From Acidimicrobiaceae bacterium UBA7830 (GTDB lineage Bacteria > Actinomycetota > Acidimicrobiia > Acidimicrobiales > Ilumatobacteraceae), in NCBI GenBank assembly GCA_002501485.1, contig DLTS01000022.1, positions 1-10,639 on the forward strand: 10,639 nt of DNA, read 5' to 3'. Made by a program: the position numbers and the translations under genes. Below the pieces are notes generated by a model, which saw only the letters and a program-made list of their open reading frames with translations, was not told where the DNA came from and searched no databases. Positions within the stretch are counted from its first letter, which is position 1. Every line of letters starts with the position of its first letter. Below, piece after piece: positions 1 through 6,484 of this stretch.

Positions 1-740
1 GCCCAGTTAAGGCCGTACAACACCCGAGACTTCGTGTAGATCGGTGTCTCAGGAGAGTTCTTGTACTTCGCGGGGTCGGTTGAACCGGGCAAAATGCGTC
101 CCCCGACCGCCACCGGGTCGCCACTGTCGTTCATGATGGGAAACACAACGCGTCCGCGTAGCGCGTCTTGCATGCGGTTGCGGCGATTCCGAAATGCAAG
201 ACCGACATCATCGAGAACTTTTTCTTCGACACCAGCCTGAGACGCCAATGCGTCCCACTCATCGGGTGCCCAGCCGATGCGAAACTGGCGAGCAATTTCA
301 CCGTCGATGCCTCGAGAGCGAAGGTAATCGCGCGCAGGTCGAGCATCGAGAGCAGACAGCAAACGTTGGTGGTACCACTCAACCGCGGTCTCCATGCCCT
401 CAATTAGGCGTTTGCGGCGAGCCCGATCTTTCGACTGTCCGGTCGACGTGTAATTGAGTTGAATGCCAGCTTTCGCCGCGAGAAATTCGACTGACCCGAT
501 GAAATCGACGTGCTCGGTTTGCTGCACAAATGTAAACACGTCGCCCGACGCGTCGCACCCAAAACACTTATACCGGCCGGTCTCTTCACGAACGTTGAAC
601 GAAGGGGTCTTTTCACCGTGGAACGGGCAGAGGCCAACCCAGTTCCGACCAGTGCGCCGCAGCTGCACGTGCTGGCTGACAACATCGACGATCGAGACCG
701 TTGCGCGAACACGTTCGATGTCATCGTCGGAAATTGCCAC
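1..740 (-). CDS. dnaG: DNA primase DnaG, N-terminal part (cut by left edge)
   Basis: DnaG makes the short RNA primers for lagging-strand and restart synthesis at the replication fork, working with the replicative helicase. The 246 visible residues give the CHC2 zinc ribbon (Cys38, His41, Cys59, Cys62 in LCPFHGEKTPSF and KCFGCDASGDVF), then the start of the RNA-polymerase core: RVVFPIMNDSGDPVAVGGRIL (about residues 196-216) and the NSPETPIYTKSRVLYGL motif. The TOPRIM catalytic acidic residues and the helicase-binding C-terminus lie beyond the left edge. I chose the GTG at 740 because VAISDDDIERVR matches the usual family N-terminus; an in-frame GTG at 779 is possible. No Shine-Dalgarno is seen, but TAGATT lies 7 bases upstream. 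The gene follows ppdK with a 77-bp gap and is probably co-transcribed with it. Family assignment is certain; the exact start is less so. Confidence 0.96.
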   Translation of the reverse strand, partial: MAISDDDIERVRATVSIVDVVSQHVQLRRTGRNWVGLCPFHGEKTPSFNVREETGRYKCFGCDASGDVFTFVQQTEHVDFIGSVEFLAAKAGIQLNYTSTGQSKDRARRKRLIEGMETAVEWYHQRLLSALDARPARDYLRSRGIDGEIARQFRIGWAPDEWDALASQAGVEEKVLDDVGLAFRNRRNRMQDALRGRVVFPIMNDSGDPVAVGGRILPGSTDPAKYKNSPETPIYTKSRVLYGLNW

Positions 741-747
741 ACCAAGG

Positions 748-753
748 AATCTA
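748..753 (-). promoter_or_regulatory. Putative -10 box (TAGATT) of dnaG
   Basis: On the minus strand TAGATT ends 7 bases before the GTG at 740, the spacing expected if transcription begins at the start codon itself (leaderless mRNA). It fits TANNNT. No convincing -35 hexamer is visible 16-18 bp upstream, and no Shine-Dalgarno precedes the GTG. Inference from position and motif only. Confidence 0.4.
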
Positions 754-756
754 GTT

Positions 757-772
757 CTCGGCGCATGCCGAG
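757..772. repeat. Perfect 6-bp inverted repeat upstream of dnaG
   Basis: CTCGGC (757-762) and GCCGAG (767-772) form a perfect inverted repeat around a 4-base centre (GCAT). It lies 45 bases beyond the ppdK stop and just upstream of the putative dnaG -10 box, within the core promoter spacer. As RNA it would be a strong short hairpin but has no T-run after it on the minus strand, so it is not a classical terminator. It could be an operator, a T-less terminator or a processing site. Confidence 0.5.
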
Positions 773-817
773 TTACCACAGCGAGGCATCACCACCGCAG
801 ACGGATCTTGGGCTAGT

Positions 818-3472
818 TCACTTTTGGCTGTCGCTCGCACCGATGATCGCTTGCGCAGCAGCAAGACGAGCGATCGGCACGCGGAATGGCGAGCAACTCA
901 CATAGTCGAGCCCGACCCGTGAGAATAGTTCAATCGACTCTGGATCGCCACCGTGCTCACCGCACACACCGAGTTTGAGCGCAGGTTTGACCGAGCGTCC
1001 ACGCTCAGCACCCATCTTTACGAGATCACCCACACCGTTTTGGTCGATGGTGTCAAACGGATTTCGCTTCAACAGGCCTTGCTCGAGGTATGCCGGCATC
1101 ATCCGACTCTCGACATCGTCTCGACTGAAACCGAACGCGAGCTGTGTGAGGTCGTTCGTCCCGAACGAGAAGAAATCAGCTTCCTCGGCAATTTCATCTG
1201 CCCGCACCGCAGCACGAGGGGTTTCAATCATGGTGCCAATCGTGATTTTCGGTTTACCTCTCATTCCCTTCAAGGCGGCATCGATCTCCTCTTGCACCCA
1301 CGAGCGGGCAAGCCCGAGTTCTTCACGAGTCACCGTCAACGGGATCATGACCTCAATAATTGGATTGCCACCTTTGGCACGAAGCTTTTTAGCGGCGTCA
1401 AGAAGGGCACGTACCTGCATTGCATACAGGCCAGGTTTGATCACGCCCAACCGAACACCCCGGGTTCCGATCATCGGGTTGTGCTCGGCCCAACTCTCGG
1501 CGGCGTCAAGTAACTCGCGTTCGCGTTTTGAAAGCCCCTTCTTTGCTTCCTTCACTCTGAGTTCTTCAACCGATGGCAAGAATTCGTGAAGCGGAGGATC
1601 GAGAAGGCGAATCGTTACTGGGAGGCCATCCATTGCTTTCAAAATGTCTTCGAAGTCGGCCTGCTGCGCGATACGCAGTCGCTCAAGTGCAGCCGCCTCT
1701 TTCTTTGGCGTATTTGCAAGGATCATTGCGCGAACGATCGGTAAGCGATCTGGAGCCAGGAACATGTGCTCGGTACGACACAGCCCGATGCCTTCAGCAC
1801 CGTTGCCACGGGCGACCTTTGCGTCAGCGCCAGTGTCAGCATTCGCGCGAACAGCCATCTTTCCTTTACGAATGGTGTCGGCCCACTTCAGCACTGTCTC
1901 GTACTCCGCTGGTGGCTTCGCAGCAGCAAGTTCAAGCGCACCAACCATGACCTCGCCCGACGTCCCATCAATCGAAATAACGTCACCCTGCGAGATCGTC
2001 GCAGATCCGACAGAGAATGACTTCCCGGAGATTTTGACGGTGTCAGCACCAACGACCGCCGGCGTTCCCCAACCACGGGCCACCACGGCTGCGTGGCTGA
2101 CAAGTCCACCGCGAGCGGTGAGGATGCCTTGGGCCACCATCATGCCGTGTACGTCTTCAGGGCTGGTCTCGTTTCGAACCAGGACAACCTTTTCACCCTT
2201 CTTTGCTGCAGCCTCAGCATCATCAGCGGTGAAATATGCTTGACCAACAGCTGCACCAGGAGATGCACCAAGGCCCTTTGCGATCGAAGCGCCCTTCTTT
2301 TTGAACTGAGGGTGAAGAACCGAATCGAGATGCTCAGCTGTAACTCGCATCACCGCTTCTTCGCGGGAAATCCTCCACTTTCGGCCACGGGTACCTGCGG
2401 TGCCTTTCGTCATGTCGACCGCCATCTTCAACGCAGCTGCGCCCGTACGTTTGCCGACTCGTGTCTGCAACATCCATAGGCGTCCCTGCTCAATGGTGAA
2501 CTCGGTATCGCACATATCGGTGTAGTGCTCTTCGAGTCGAACAAAAATCTTTAGCAACTCGGAATGAATTGATGGGAAGATCTTCTTCATGTGATCAAGA
2601 TTCAACGTGTTCCGAATACCGGCGACGACATCTTCACCTTGAGCATTCACCAAGAAGTCGCCATAGGGCCGATTTTCTCCGGTAGCGGCGTTGCGAGTGA
2701 AGCCGACTCCAGTACCCGAATTATCATCACGGTTACCGAAAACCATCGCCTGAACGTTGACAGCAGTACCGAGTTCGTGGCTGATCTTCTCACGAACGCG
2801 ATAGGCGATCGCGCGAGCCCCATTCCACGATTTGAAGACCGCTTCGATTGCGCCGTCAAGCTGCGCCCGAGGATCTTGCGGGAACGGAGAGCCGGTGGCC
2901 TTACGAACCGCCGCAAGATACGCCTTGACGAGTTGCTGAAGTGCCTTTGCATCAAGATCAGCATCGTTATCGGTGCCAGCTTTCGCTTTCGCCACCTCAA
3001 GTGGGTGTTCAAAACGGTCGCCATCAATGTCGAGCACAATGCGTCCGTACATGGCGATGAAGCGACGGTATGAGTCATAGGCAAACCGTTCGTCACCAGT
3101 GACATTCGCCAAGCCGATCACACTGGCATCGTTAAGGCCAAGATTTAGGACCGTGTCCATCATTCCCGGCATCGAAAACTTTGCCCCCGAGCGCACACTC
3201 ACCAACAGAGGATCGTTTGCGTCGCCCAGTTTGCGACCCATCATCTTTTCGAGCTTCGCGACATGTCGGGTTACCTCAACATCGAGACTCGATGGCCAGC
3301 CACCATGCATATAGTCACGGCAGGCGTCTGTCGACACCGTGAACCCTGGAGGGACTGGCAGGTTCAGCACCGTCGTCATTTCGGCGAGGTTTGCCCCCTT
3401 GCCGCCAAGAAGGTCCTTATAGGACATTGGTGGTTTGCGGTGCTTATGGTCGAATGCATAGACGTAGGTCAC
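818..3472 (-). CDS. ppdK: Pyruvate, phosphate dikinase
   Basis: This cytoplasmic enzyme interconverts pyruvate, ATP and phosphate with phosphoenolpyruvate, AMP and pyrophosphate, linking glycolysis and gluconeogenesis. At 884 residues it has the normal family length. Numbered from the GTG at 3472, the ATP-grasp N-terminus (LLGGKGANLAEM at about 21-32, SVRSGAKFSMPGMMDTVLNLG) precedes the swivelling phosphohistidine domain, GGLVSHAAVVARGWG with His460, and the PEP/pyruvate TIM barrel (RTEHMF, MIETPRA, GTNDLTQ, LGVCGEHGGDP with catalytic Cys837, CSPFRVPIARLAAAQA). All catalytic motifs are present. Val458 occupies the position of the threonine that PPDK regulatory protein phosphorylates in plant enzymes. 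I prefer the start at 3472 because VTYVYAFD resembles the usual family N-terminus and TAGACT lies 8 bases upstream. A GTG at 3496 (892 residues) is the alternative; GAG directly abuts it, too close for a ribosome site. It lies downstream of ygfZ and upstream of dnaG. Confidence 0.97.
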   Translation of the reverse strand: MTYVYAFDHKHRKPPMSYKDLLGGKGANLAEMTTVLNLPVPPGFTVSTDACRDYMHGGWPSSLDVEVTRHVAKLEKMMGRKLGDANDPLLVSVRSGAKFSMPGMMDTVLNLGLNDASVIGLANVTGDERFAYDSYRRFIAMYGRIVLDIDGDRFEHPLEVAKAKAGTDNDADLDAKALQQLVKAYLAAVRKATGSPFPQDPRAQLDGAIEAVFKSWNGARAIAYRVREKISHELGTAVNVQAMVFGNRDDNSGTGVGFTRNAATGENRPYGDFLVNAQGEDVVAGIRNTLNLDHMKKIFPSIHSELLKIFVRLEEHYTDMCDTEFTIEQGRLWMLQTRVGKRTGAAALKMAVDMTKGTAGTRGRKWRISREEAVMRVTAEHLDSVLHPQFKKKGASIAKGLGASPGAAVGQAYFTADDAEAAAKKGEKVVLVRNETSPEDVHGMMVAQGILTARGGLVSHAAVVARGWGTPAVVGADTVKISGKSFSVGSATISQGDVISIDGTSGEVMVGALELAAAKPPAEYETVLKWADTIRKGKMAVRANADTGADAKVARGNGAEGIGLCRTEHMFLAPDRLPIVRAMILANTPKKEAAALERLRIAQQADFEDILKAMDGLPVTIRLLDPPLHEFLPSVEELRVKEAKKGLSKRERELLDAAESWAEHNPMIGTRGVRLGVIKPGLYAMQVRALLDAAKKLRAKGGNPIIEVMIPLTVTREELGLARSWVQEEIDAALKGMRGKPKITIGTMIETPRAAVRADEIAEEADFFSFGTNDLTQLAFGFSRDDVESRMMPAYLEQGLLKRNPFDTIDQNGVGDLVKMGAERGRSVKPALKLGVCGEHGGDPESIELFSRVGLDYVSCSPFRVPIARLAAAQAIIGASDSQK

Positions 3473-3480
3473 GGACGGAA

Positions 3481-3486
3481 AGTCTA
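3481..3486 (-). promoter_or_regulatory. Putative -10 box (TAGACT) of ppdK
   Basis: TAGACT on the minus strand ends 8 bases before the GTG at 3472 and fits TANNNT. If functional, it would give a leaderless or nearly leaderless ppdK mRNA and would place the start at 3472, not 3496, since the box would lie inside the longer reading frame. No strong -35 hexamer is evident. Confidence 0.35.
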
Positions 3487-3531
3487 CGTCCGCCACCTCA
3501 AGACCGAACAGAAGCGCTGACAGACGACGCG

Positions 3532-4176
3532 TCAGGAATTACGGCGACGACGGGCTCGAACCAGCATTGCGCCGCCATCTGATGAGGTCACAACCCCCAC
3601 GGTAACGTCATTCGCGATGACCTCTTCACCGACCTCGAGGTCTCCGGCCATCCAAATAATCTCAAACGGTGAAGACGATTGCCGGGCATCCATTCGCTCA
3701 ACGAGTTCTTGACCGGGATAACAGCCCTTCGTGAATGACACAAGCTCCGGCAACATCGGAAGCTCTGCAGGAATCGTCTCTCCGGCGATGATCTCGTTTC
3801 CACCTCGGGGCCAACCATGAGCAACTCTGGATCGCTCAACATCCTCGGGAGTAGCGGCGCCGGCGGGAACGAGCGTGAGCACAACGTCAACTCGCAACAG
3901 AAATCGCTGCAGCCGGGCAAGCACTTGCTCACCGTCTCCCGGATCACAATCGATGATGAACTCTTCGGTGCTGCGGCGAAGTACGCCGATAAGCGCAATC
4001 ACCTTGCCAGTTGGTTCGAGGAGCAATGACAGCACACGGTCACCATCGCTCAGCCCTTCGATCTGCTGAGATAACTGAGATTGCAGGTACCGCTCAGTGT
4101 CGGCTCCCACAGCTGAGATGACATCACGAGGGGCAACTGCCCACACTGCCTGTTCCCATTCGATCAAATCGTTCAT
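3532..4176 (-). CDS. ygfZ: YgfZ/GcvT-family folate-binding protein
   Basis: This 214-residue protein carries the family signature KGCYPGQELVERMDAR (Lys150-Arg165, with conserved Cys152) followed by the short C-terminal barrel (MAGDLEVGEEVIANDVTVGVVTSSDGGAMLVRARR). YgfZ proteins bind tetrahydrofolate and help make or repair certain Fe-S enzymes in the cytoplasm; they are relatives of the glycine-cleavage T protein, which lacks the KGCYxGQE motif. At 214 residues it is much shorter than the E. coli form (about 325), a compact version of the kind seen in many actinobacteria. The ATG at 4176 follows the trpE stop by one base and has GGAGAG at 4182-4187, five bases upstream, so translational coupling with trpE is likely. 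The Fe-S client is not obvious from the neighbours. The family call is firm; the physiological role is inferred. Confidence 0.9.
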   Translation of the reverse strand: MNDLIEWEQAVWAVAPRDVISAVGADTERYLQSQLSQQIEGLSDGDRVLSLLLEPTGKVIALIGVLRRSTEEFIIDCDPGDGEQVLARLQRFLLRVDVVLTLVPAGAATPEDVERSRVAHGWPRGGNEIIAGETIPAELPMLPELVSFTKGCYPGQELVERMDARQSSSPFEIIWMAGDLEVGEEVIANDVTVGVVTSSDGGAMLVRARRRRNS

Positions 4177-4177
4177 T

Positions 4178-5713
4178 TCAACTCTCCTGCGATCTTCGGA
4201 TCGCTGTCATTCTTCGCGCGGCCGGAATGGCTGCAAGAAGCGCCGCCGCTTTATTACGACACTCCAAATCTTCATCCTCCGGGTCTGAGTCGGCGACAAT
4301 ACCGGCACCCGCTTGCAGTGAAGCCGTCACCCCATCTGCACGAACAAACATGGTACGAATGCAAATTGCAGTGTCGAGGTTGCCCGACCAGTCGAGATAC
4401 CCGACAACACCGGCGTAAGGGCCTCGCCGCACTGGCTCCAACTCATCAATGATCTCCATCGCACGAACCTTCGGAGCCCCACTGACTGTGCCTGCAGGCA
4501 AAGTTGCTTTGAGCACGTCAATCGGGCCCAGCCCGGGACGAATCGTCCCGGAGACCTGAGAGGTCAGATGCATCACATGGCTGTAGCGCTCAAGCGTCAT
4601 GAACTCTTCAGGCTCCACTGAACCAAATTCCGCGACGCGCCCAACATCATTTCGGGTCAAATCGACAAGCATCACATGCTCAGCCCGCTCTTTTGGATGT
4701 TCGAGTAACTCTGCGGCGAGACGGCGATCATGTTCTTCGTCAAGCCCACGCTTACGAGTACCCGCAATTGGACGGCTGACAATGTGATCACCACGCAACT
4801 GCACCATTGGTTCGGGAGACGAACCAACGAGTGTTGCCTCTTCGTGTCGAATGAAGTACATGTACGGGCTCGGATTTACCTGCCGTAACACCCGGTAGAC
4901 GTCAAAAGGGTCTGCCTCCAACTCGATGTCGTACCGCTGTGCAAGCACAACCTGGAAGATGTCTCCTGCGAGGATGTGCTCTTTCGCAATCACGACAGCA
5001 TCGAGATATCGCCCGTTGCCCATCGATGATGAAACGTCATCGTGCCGCTCACCAGGCACGGGGGGCTCGACAACCGTTGTCTCTGATGGGGCCGCCAAGC
5101 GTTGTGCCGATGTTTTCACCGCATCAATCGCTGCGTCACGAGCGGCCAACAACTCGGCCTCACTCAACGGGTTACCGGCTTCATCGCGAGTCACAACTGA
5201 CTCGATGAGGTAGATGCGTTGACGCCAATGGTCAAACGCCGCAAGTGATCCGATAATGCTCATTACTGCGTCAGGCATGCCGTGATCGTTGGGTGGAGCA
5301 TCAGGAAGGTGCTCGACCTCGCGGATGACGTCGTATCCGAGATAGCCGACGATGCCGCCATGCAGCGGAGGAAGGTCTGAAATTTCGGGGCTCGAATGCG
5401 AGTCGAGAAGAGCTTCTAGCGCCCCGAGTATCCCCTGATCTGTTGGCACCATCGCGCCGAGGGTTCCTTCAACGTCAAGTGTCTCGCCGCGAAGTACCAG
5501 TGTTGCAACCGGATCGCGGCCAATGAAGGAGAACCTGCTCCAACGCTCACCATTCTCAACCGATTCAAGTAAAAAACCTGGCCCGTCGTCTACAAGTTTC
5601 AAAAAGGCAGAGACTGGAGTCTCTAGATCACCAAGCACCTCTGTCCACACGGGAACAACACTGTGGTCAGCGGCGTAGGAAAGAAACTCGTCGGCTTCAG
5701 GACGAATGTTCAT
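4178..5713 (-). CDS. trpE: Anthranilate synthase component I
   Basis: TrpE turns chorismate into anthranilate, the first committed step of tryptophan synthesis, using ammonia delivered by a glutamine amidotransferase subunit (TrpG). No trpG is in this window. The 511 residues match the family length: N-terminal domain with the LLES motif (48-51, part of the tryptophan feedback site), then the chorismate-binding domain with NPSPYMYF (280-287), SRPIAGTRKRG (313-323), ERAEHVMLVDLTRND (342-355), ATLPAGTVSGAPK (403-415) and GAGIVADSDPEDE near the end. The retained LLES suggests feedback inhibition by tryptophan. The start is the ATG at 5713, which overlaps the hisI stop (ATGA) and has GAGG at 5718-5721. 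A longer open frame reaches an ATG at 5872, but its first 53 residues are the hisI gene read in the wrong frame. It is translationally coupled to hisI and ygfZ on either side. PabB is excluded in part by the LLES motif and the hisI linkage. Confidence 0.96.
   Translation of the reverse strand: MNIRPEADEFLSYAADHSVVPVWTEVLGDLETPVSAFLKLVDDGPGFLLESVENGERWSRFSFIGRDPVATLVLRGETLDVEGTLGAMVPTDQGILGALEALLDSHSSPEISDLPPLHGGIVGYLGYDVIREVEHLPDAPPNDHGMPDAVMSIIGSLAAFDHWRQRIYLIESVVTRDEAGNPLSEAELLAARDAAIDAVKTSAQRLAAPSETTVVEPPVPGERHDDVSSSMGNGRYLDAVVIAKEHILAGDIFQVVLAQRYDIELEADPFDVYRVLRQVNPSPYMYFIRHEEATLVGSSPEPMVQLRGDHIVSRPIAGTRKRGLDEEHDRRLAAELLEHPKERAEHVMLVDLTRNDVGRVAEFGSVEPEEFMTLERYSHVMHLTSQVSGTIRPGLGPIDVLKATLPAGTVSGAPKVRAMEIIDELEPVRRGPYAGVVGYLDWSGNLDTAICIRTMFVRADGVTASLQAGAGIVADSDPEDEDLECRNKAAALLAAIPAARRMTAIRRSQES
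4182..4187 (-). promoter_or_regulatory. Ribosome binding site of ygfZ
   Basis: GGAGAG on the minus strand, five bases before the ATG at 4176 and inside the last codons of trpE. It fixes the start and contrasts with the operon-leading genes in this window, which lack such a site. Confidence 0.65.
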
Positions 5714-6084
5714 CCAGCCTCGCTGAAAGACAGGTAAAAACATGTTCGTTCCCCTGTGTGACAGGCGCCGACGCCGTGCTGTACCACCTTGAACAGCAAC
5801 GTGTCGCCATCGCAGTCGTAGTACGCTTCGCGAACCGACTGGTGATCGCCACTCGTATCGCCCTTGCGCCACAATTCTTGACGGCTACGAGACCAATACA
5901 CCATGCGGCCTTCAGCCAGCGTGCGATCAAGTGACTCAGCGCTCATCCACGCCATCATCAGCACCTCACCAGTATCCACCTCTTGCGCAATTGCGGGCAC
6001 GAGACCATCAGCGTTGTAGGTGATGTGGTTCCGCGCCTCATCGGTGAGATAAACCGGCTTCCAATCTGACTGTGTTGAGTCCAT
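5710..6084 (-). CDS. hisI: Phosphoribosyl-AMP cyclohydrolase
   Basis: HisI hydrolyses phosphoribosyl-AMP to ProFAR, the third step of histidine synthesis. The 124-residue protein is the single-function form, without a fused HisE domain. Seen in order: MMAWMSAESLDRTL (43-56), MVYWSRSR, WRKGDTSG (72-79), DCDGDTLL with metal-ligand Asp90, Asp92, Asp94 and zinc-ligand Cys91, and GVGACHTGERTCFY with Cys108 and Cys115. All catalytic residues of the family are present. The ATG at 6084 is preceded by TAGGATCACCAT. The AGGA could serve as a weak ribosome site, or TAGGAT could be a -10 box for a leaderless mRNA. The stop overlaps the trpE start by four bases. A hisI-trpE pair is a familiar actinobacterial arrangement; other his genes must be elsewhere. 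Confidence 0.97.
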   Translation of the reverse strand: MDSTQSDWKPVYLTDEARNHITYNADGLVPAIAQEVDTGEVLMMAWMSAESLDRTLAEGRMVYWSRSRQELWRKGDTSGDHQSVREAYYDCDGDTLLFKVVQHGVGACHTGERTCFYLSFSEAG

Positions 6085-6090
6085 ATGGTG

Positions 6091-6096
6091 ATCCTA
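6091..6096 (-). promoter_or_regulatory. Putative -10 box (TAGGAT) of the hisI-trpE-ygfZ run
   Basis: TAGGAT on the minus strand ends six bases before the hisI ATG at 6084. This is a good -10 match and the right spacing for transcription starting at the ATG. The embedded AGGA may alternatively act as a ribosome site if the gene is read through from groES. No clear -35 hexamer is visible. Confidence 0.45.
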
Positions 6097-6134
6097 CGCC
6101 GACGATGCAGCGCTCACCCAGAACACCGCTATAG

Positions 6135-6461
6135 CTACAAATAGAGGCCGGTCGATGCCTCAATACGCTCAGCCGCAACCGCATGGATATCCCGCTCGCG
6201 CAACATGACGAGATCCTCTCCTTGCACCTCAACCTCGTAACGATCTTCAGGGCTAAACAGAACACGGTCGCCAACTTCAGCGGAACGGACGTTTTGTCCA
6301 AGCGCAATGACTTCAGCCCATACGAGACGCTTCGCCATCTGCGCAGTGGCTGGAATGAGGATGCCCCCTGAGCTCTTACGCTCACCCTCATCTTTGCCGA
6401 TGCGAACAAGCAGCCTGTCGCTCAGCATTTTGATCGGCAGTTTGTCGTTTTCGGACTCCAC
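6135..6461 (-). CDS. Orphan GroES (Cpn10)-like co-chaperonin paralogue
   Basis: The 108-residue protein has the Cpn10 fold signature: KMLSDRLLVRIGKDEGERKSSGGILIPATA (11-40) includes the mobile loop with an Ile-Leu-Ile tripeptide where GroES contacts GroEL, followed by WAEVIALGQNVRSAEVGDRVLF and a C-terminal RERDIHAVAAERIE. The region that forms the roof hairpin in classical GroES is short (GQNVRSAEVGD). The last residues, STGLYL, are a tail I recall from a distinct actinobacterial GroES-like family that stands apart from groEL; no groEL is adjacent here. Its job is not known to me: it might cap a chaperonin or act alone. The start is a GTG at 6461 with no Shine-Dalgarno and TACCCT just upstream; an internal ATG at 6428 would remove 11 poorly conserved residues. 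It is divergent from the hydrolase gene and 50 bp upstream of hisI. Confidence 0.88.
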   Translation of the reverse strand: MESENDKLPIKMLSDRLLVRIGKDEGERKSSGGILIPATAQMAKRLVWAEVIALGQNVRSAEVGDRVLFSPEDRYEVEVQGEDLVMLRERDIHAVAAERIEASTGLYL

Positions 6462-6468
6462 GCTTCGA

Positions 6469-6474
6469 AGGGTA
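6469..6474 (-). promoter_or_regulatory. Putative -10 box (TACCCT) of the GroES-like gene
   Basis: TACCCT on the minus strand ends seven bases before the GTG at 6461, fitting TANNNT and a leaderless start. It overlaps the plus-strand -10 candidate by two bases at the GGTACC palindrome (6471-6476). The -35 region would lie inside the divergent hydrolase gene, and no good hexamer is evident there. Confidence 0.45.
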
Positions 6475-6478
6475 CCGT
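6473..6478 (+). promoter_or_regulatory. Putative -10 box (TACCGT) of the hydrolase gene
   Basis: TACCGT ends six bases before the ATG at 6485, the spacing for a leaderless mRNA. TTCGGA at 6450-6455, 17 bp upstream, is only a weak -35 match (three of six) and lies inside the divergent GroES-like gene. No Shine-Dalgarno precedes the ATG, which supports a leaderless reading. Confidence 0.45.
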
Positions 6479-6484
6479 GCTGCT

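Noticed and set aside
131..766. Minus-strand frames at 131-403 and 404-766 in the dnaG region
   Set aside because: They are shifted relative to the primase frame; only the frame starting at 740 gives the CHC2 zinc ribbon and the NSPETP motif, with no frameshift needed.
975..2243. Long plus-strand open frames (975-1589, 953-1513, 1644-2243) opposite ppdK
   Set aside because: They are antisense to a strongly conserved gene, have low-complexity Ser/Arg/Pro-rich translations and show no recognisable domain; such frames are common opposite moderately GC-rich genes.
5714..5872. Longer trpE start at 5872
   Set aside because: The first 53 residues are the hisI coding sequence in another frame and do not resemble TrpE; the ATGA overlap at 5710-5713 explains the true start.
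6128..6135. GCTATAGC palindrome at the end of the GroES-like gene
   Set aside because: An 8-bp palindrome overlapping a stop codon is expected by chance often enough; the TATA-like core has no -35 partner and is about 50 bases from hisI.
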